A stretch of DNA of 18,469 nucleotides from Bacillota bacterium (GTDB lineage Bacteria > Bacillota > Proteinivoracia > UBA4975), in assembly GCA_012727415.1 (NCBI GenBank), contig JAAYHI010000182.1, positions 1 through 18,469 of the forward strand. Reading direction: 5' to 3'. This document shows positions 15,136 to 18,469 of the stretch, piece by piece (position 1 is the stretch's first letter; the number at the start of each line of letters is the position of its first letter). The translations under genes and the position numbers were made by a program. The notes beneath the pieces are model-generated. The model had not been told where the DNA came from. It worked only from the letters and a program-made list of their open reading frames with translations, and ran no database searches.

Positions 15136-15160
15136 TCGTGCATGGCAAAGCGGCAATGGA

Positions 15161-15171
15161 TGTGATACAAT
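15161..15171 (+). promoter_or_regulatory. Possible extended -10 promoter of the CofE-like gene
   Basis: TGTGATACAAT has a TG one base before a TACAAT -10 (15166-15171). No good -35 is visible at the usual distance. It lies between the thiolase terminator and the next gene, where a promoter is needed. Confidence 0.35.
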
Positions 15172-15209
15172 GACTTGCGTAATTGATTACACAGACTGGA
15201 GGCAAGAGC

Positions 15210-16373
15210 ATGGCTAAATTGCCTGCCTATATTGGTCCTGCAGCATTTGGACTCAAGATGGGGGTCATTGTGCCGGGTTCCAATCTGCTGGCGATGGTCG
15301 CCGCCATTGCCAGGGAGTGTCACGAGGATTCCCTGCTGGATGATGGCGATGTCCTCTGTATTACCGAATCGGTTTTGGCCCGGTCCCAGAACATCTATGT
15401 CACCATTGCCGAAATTACCGGGGAAATAAGGGAAAAGTTAGCGGTCGGCCCCCGGGGGAAAATTGGCGTTGTCTTTCCCATTGTCAGCCGCAACCGCTTT
15501 GTCATGATTATGCAAGCTATCGCTGCAGCTGTTCCTCAGGGTGAAGTAATTGTCCAGCTTTCCTGGCCCCGGGATGAGGTGGGCAATCAGATTATTGGCG
15601 AGGATTATCTCAGCAGTCTGGGCAAGGAGCCTTCAGACACCATCACTCCCCAGGAGCTGGAGGGATACAGCTATAAACACCCCGTTACCCAGGTGGATTA
15701 CATAGATCTCTACAGACAGACCATCGCCGCCCAGGGGGCCAGGGCCACCATTGTGCTGGGCAATGACCCGGAGTATATCCTTTCCTTTGCTCCCGATGGC
15801 GTCATTACCGCCGACGTTCACAATCGGGACAGGACTCTGACTGCCATCGCGCCCAAGTGTAAAGCGATTACCCTGGCACACCTGTGCTCTTCGCCCCGCC
15901 GCCAGGCCTGGTCAGAGTGGGGACTGTTGGGCAGCAATATGTCTTCGGGAGGCAAGTTAAAATTAGCTCCCCGAGAAGCCTCTGCCTTTGCTGAAAAGGT
16001 GCAGCAGGAGGTTGCCAGGCTGACGGGCAAAAAAATAGAGGTCCTGATTTACGGGGATGGGGCCTACAAGGATCCCTCAACCCAAATCTACGAGCTGGCG
16101 GACCCAAAGCCCGTCTTTGGCGCCACCTCGGGATTTGCCAATCTCTTTCGGGAGGGTGTTAAGTACAAGTACTTAGTCGATTACTACCATGATCAGGGAC
16201 AGAGCGTGGGAGAAATCCAGCAATTGCTGGCCCAGAAAATGTGTGCCGGGGACAGCACCGAGGGAACCACCCCCCGGTGTCTGGAAGACGTTATTGCCAG
16301 CCTTGCCGACCTGGTCAGCGGTTCCGCCGATGCCGGCACTCCCGTCGTCCTGGTCAAGGGTTTCTTTGCTTAA
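15210..16373 (+). CDS. Coenzyme F420-0:L-glutamate ligase-like protein (CofE family)
   Basis: A 387-residue protein of the F420-0 gamma-glutamyl ligase (CofE-like) family. True CofE adds glutamate to coenzyme F420-0 using GTP. The N-terminal part shows VPGSNLLAMV, then DGDVLCITESVLARSQN (about 45-61), matching the CofE strand-loop that in archaea reads near D-I-L-V-I-x-x-K-I-V-S-K. Later VITADVHNRDRTLTAIAP, IEVLIYGDGAYKDPSTQIYELADP and KYKYLVDYYHD are well-conserved-looking blocks. Archaeal CofE is about 250 residues; this longer form is the one found in anaerobic Bacillota, where its substrate is not settled. ATG at 15210 has GGAGG 7 bases upstream. No other F420 genes are in the window. Confidence 0.78.
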   Translation: MAKLPAYIGPAAFGLKMGVIVPGSNLLAMVAAIARECHEDSLLDDGDVLCITESVLARSQNIYVTIAEITGEIREKLAVGPRGKIGVVFPIVSRNRFVMIMQAIAAAVPQGEVIVQLSWPRDEVGNQIIGEDYLSSLGKEPSDTITPQELEGYSYKHPVTQVDYIDLYRQTIAAQGARATIVLGNDPEYILSFAPDGVITADVHNRDRTLTAIAPKCKAITLAHLCSSPRRQAWSEWGLLGSNMSSGGKLKLAPREASAFAEKVQQEVARLTGKKIEVLIYGDGAYKDPSTQIYELADPKPVFGATSGFANLFREGVKYKYLVDYYHDQGQSVGEIQQLLAQKMCAGDSTEGTTPRCLEDVIASLADLVSGSADAGTPVVLVKGFFA

Positions 16374-16446
16374 TCGACAAGAAGGAATTTGGGGCTAAGC
16401 AGTAGAATATAAATACCTATAGCATTGCAGAAGGGAGGGGAATGAA

Positions 16447-16764
16447 GTGGAAGATCAAAAAACATTGGCGATTTTGGCCCATGTTCTTGGTATTTTTACA
16501 GGTTTCCTTGGCGCTTTGATCATTTACCTGGTGGCAAGAGAAGATCAGCCTTTTGCTAAAGCCCATGCCAAGGAAGCCCTTAACTTTCAAATTACCATGG
16601 CTTTGGCAGCTGTCATTTCCGGCATACTTATACTTGTTATAATCGGCATCTTAGGTATAATCGCTGTCAGCATCTGTACAATTGTCTTCAGCATTTTGGC
16701 TGCTATGGCCGCAAGCAGAGACGAAGAATACCGGTATCCAGTGTCGCTCAGGTTTATCAAGTAG
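16447..16764 (+). CDS. DUF4870-type small membrane protein
   Basis: A 105-residue protein with a short N-terminal amphipathic segment, EDQPFAKAHAKEALNFQ after the first membrane span, and two further spans. The pattern of first span, REDQPFAxxHAKEALNFQ loop and two spans is that of DUF4870 (Tic20-like) proteins, whose role is unknown. It starts at GTG with GGAGGGG upstream and is followed at once by a terminator. It could be its own transcript or share one with the CofE-like gene 73 bases upstream. Confidence 0.88.
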   Translation: MEDQKTLAILAHVLGIFTGFLGALIIYLVAREDQPFAKAHAKEALNFQITMALAAVISGILILVIIGILGIIAVSICTIVFSILAAMAASRDEEYRYPVSLRFIK

Positions 16765-16770
16765 TTCTTC

Positions 16771-16799
16771 CAGGGCCGCGAAGGCCCTGTTTCTATTTG
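16771..16799 (+). terminator. Intrinsic terminator after the DUF4870 gene
   Basis: CAGGGCC (16771-16777) pairs with GGCCCTG (16783-16789) around GCGAA and is followed by TTTCTATTT. Confidence 0.82.
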
Positions 16800-16806
16800 T
16801 ACCTAT

Positions 16807-16836
16807 TTTACAAACCAGGGGCCAGTCTAGTATAAT
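16807..16836 (+). promoter_or_regulatory. Promoter of glnS
   Basis: TTTACA (16807-16812) and an exact TATAAT (16831-16836) are 18 bases apart. The start would be near 16843, giving a leader of about 26 bases, far too short for a T-box. Confidence 0.65.
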
Positions 16837-16868
16837 ATGCTGAAGGGACGCAAAAAGGAGAGATTCTC

Positions 16869-18469
16869 ATGGCGGAGAACTACGAAGAGAAGAGCAACTT
16901 TATTCGGACCATCATCGATAAAGACCTGGAAGAGGGCAAAAACGACGGGCGGGTTCATACCCGGTTTCCCCCTGAACCCAGCGGCTATATACATATTGGT
17001 CATGCTAAGGCAATATTGCTGAATTACTCCATTGCCAGGGATTATAAAGGTAAATTCAACCTGCGCTTTGATGATACCAACCCCATCAAAGAGGAGCAGG
17101 AATTTGTCGATTCAATTATCCGGGATATAAAGTGGCTGGGTGCTGATTGGGAAGACCGCCTGTTTTTTACTTCTGATTATTTTGATGTCAAGTTTGAGTT
17201 TGCCTGCCGCCTCATAAAGGCCGGCCGCGCCTATGTGTGCGATCTCAGTGCTGACGAAATTCGGGAGTACAGGGGAACTCTTACCGAGCCAGGTATAGAG
17301 AGTCCCTATCGCAACCGTTCCGTCGAGGAGAACCTGGACCTGTTTATGCGCATGAAAAACGGCGAATTCCCTGACGGGGCCAAGGTTTTGCGGGCCAAGA
17401 TCGACATGGCTTCAGGGAACTTAAACATGCGCGATCCCGTGCTCTATCGGATACTGCATGCCCATCATCACCGCACCGGCGACAAGTGGTGCATCTATCC
17501 CATGTACGATTTTGACCATCCCTTCTCGGATGCCATTGAGGGTATAACCCATTCTCTTTGTTCACTGGAGTTTACCGACAATCGCCTCCTCTATGACTGG
17601 ATTGTCGATAACGCCCTGGAGCTGTACCCCGAGGCAATTAAGGGCAGGCCACGGCAATACGAATTTGCTCGCCTCAACATAACCCATACAGTAATGAGCA
17701 AGCGCAAACTCCGCAGGTTGGTGGAGGAGGGCTTTGTCCAGGGCTGGGATGATCCCCGCATGCCCACCATTGCCGGCCTGCGCCGGCGGGGTGTTACACC
17801 CGAGGCGGTGGCAGATTTTTGTGACCGCATCGGCGTCGCCCGCGCCAACAGCACTGTGGATGTGGCTTTATTTGAGCATTGTATTCGGGAGGACTTAAAT
17901 GCCAAAGCTCCCCGGGTAATGGGGGTACTGGAGCCCCTGAAAGTAGTAATCACCAACTGGCCTGAAGACAAGGTGGAATGGCTGGAGATTGAGAATCTGC
18001 CCGGCAACGACACCGCTGGCACCCACTTAGCCCCCCTGACCAGAGAAATATATATCGAAAGGGAAGACTTTCTGGAGGATCCGCCCAAAAAGTTTCACCG
18101 GCTGTCCCCTGGCAAGGAGGTTCGCCTTAAGGGAGCATACATCATTAAATGCGATGAGGTAAGCAAGGATGCCTTCGGCCAGGTTGTGGAACTGCGCTGC
18201 AGCTTCGATCCCGATACCAAGAGCGGGGAAGACAGCAGTGGCAAGAAAGTCCGGGGTGTCATCCACTGGGTTTCAGTTCAGCATGGCTTGCCCGCCACCA
18301 TTCGCATCTATGATAAATTGTTCTTGAACGAAAACCCCGAGGACACTGAAGAGGACCAGGATTTTACCGACAACATCAATCCTCACTCCCTGGAAATTCT
18401 CCAGGGCTATGTCGAACCTGCGGTGGAAAAATTTGACCGCGACACCCGCTTTCAGTTTATGCGCAAAGG
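16869..18469 (+). CDS. glnS: Glutaminyl-tRNA synthetase (GlnRS), 3' end outside window
   Basis: A class I synthetase, open for 533 codons to the window edge. E. coli GlnRS is about 554 residues, so only the last few dozen are missing. The N-terminal RFPPEPSGYIHIGHAKA contains the HIGH motif (about 42-45) and FNLRFDDTNP follows. HTVMSKRKL holds the KMSKS-type loop (about 276-280). The DAIEGITHSLCSLEF stretch and the C-terminal beta-barrel anticodon-binding region (PLKVVI, LPGNDTAGTH, SVQHGLPATIRIYDKLF) match GlnRS rather than bacterial GluRS. It charges tRNA-Gln directly. ATG at 16869 has AAGGAG 8 bases upstream and a promoter of its own. No stop or frameshift occurs in the visible part. Confidence 0.96.
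   Translation, partial: MAENYEEKSNFIRTIIDKDLEEGKNDGRVHTRFPPEPSGYIHIGHAKAILLNYSIARDYKGKFNLRFDDTNPIKEEQEFVDSIIRDIKWLGADWEDRLFFTSDYFDVKFEFACRLIKAGRAYVCDLSADEIREYRGTLTEPGIESPYRNRSVEENLDLFMRMKNGEFPDGAKVLRAKIDMASGNLNMRDPVLYRILHAHHHRTGDKWCIYPMYDFDHPFSDAIEGITHSLCSLEFTDNRLLYDWIVDNALELYPEAIKGRPRQYEFARLNITHTVMSKRKLRRLVEEGFVQGWDDPRMPTIAGLRRRGVTPEAVADFCDRIGVARANSTVDVALFEHCIREDLNAKAPRVMGVLEPLKVVITNWPEDKVEWLEIENLPGNDTAGTHLAPLTREIYIEREDFLEDPPKKFHRLSPGKEVRLKGAYIIKCDEVSKDAFGQVVELRCSFDPDTKSGEDSSGKKVRGVIHWVSVQHGLPATIRIYDKLFLNENPEDTEEDQDFTDNINPHSLEILQGYVEPAVEKFDRDTRFQFMRK

Noticed and set aside
16401..16424. TATAAA and TATAGC as -10 elements for the DUF4870 gene
   Set aside because: No acceptable -35 lies at 16-19 bases from either.
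1..18469. CRISPR arrays, insertion sequences, phage genes, tRNA and rRNA
   Set aside because: No regular direct repeats, transposase or integrase motifs, or tRNA cloverleaf signatures were seen. This was reading by eye, so a short tRNA-like sequence could be missed.

Overview
The window looks like chromosomal core DNA from a low-to-mid GC anaerobic member of the Bacillota (Clostridia-like). Signs of this are strong AGGAGG-type ribosome binding sites, frequent TTG/GTG starts, compact intrinsic terminators with T tails, a methionine T-box riboswitch in front of metG, a CtfAB/thiolase module, and a CofE-like ligase of the kind seen in anaerobic Bacillota. I see no insertion sequences, phage genes, CRISPR array, rRNA or tRNA. 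The genus cannot be fixed from the sequence alone.

Layout. (1) 1-3622: the C-terminal end of a penicillin-binding transpeptidase, a convergent GNAT acetyltransferase, then on the plus strand a lone receiver-domain protein, a protein that resembles a metallopeptidase with a lost zinc motif, and an overlapping TM1586-type nitroreductase ending in an intrinsic terminator. (2) 3650-4876: RNase HI, a five-segment membrane protein and a 45-residue membrane peptide, closed by a perfect 17-bp inverted repeat. (3) 4951-6885: promoter, Met T-box leader (AUG specifier) and metG. (4) 6886-10030, minus strand: an unusual 861-residue RecQ-family helicase whose end overlaps a coiled-coil protein with a C-terminal membrane anchor. 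This unit is convergent with metG, with no base between the two stop codons. (5) 10183-12061: a polytopic membrane protein and a tandem-GNAT protein, then a bidirectional terminator shared with a convergent double zinc-ribbon protein. (6) 12530-15135: an acetoacetate CoA-transferase A/B plus thiolase operon. (7) 15161-16799: a CofE-like ligase and a small DUF4870-type membrane protein. (8) 16807-end: promoter and glnS, truncated by the window edge at its 3' end.

How the genes work together. The clearest pathway is the CoA-transferase/thiolase operon, which would convert acetoacetate to acetoacetyl-CoA and then to two acetyl-CoA (or run in reverse). Two aminoacyl-tRNA synthetases are present with different control: metG by a tRNA-sensing leader, glnS by a simple promoter with a short leader. 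A GlnRS is unusual for Bacillota, most of which make Gln-tRNA with GatCAB.

The best candidate for something undescribed is the helicase plus membrane-anchored coiled-coil pair. The helicase has an N-terminal extension, a cysteine-rich insertion of about 170 residues after motif VI, an altered zinc motif and a helical C-terminal extension. The second candidate is the degenerate metallopeptidase-like protein coupled to the nitroreductase.
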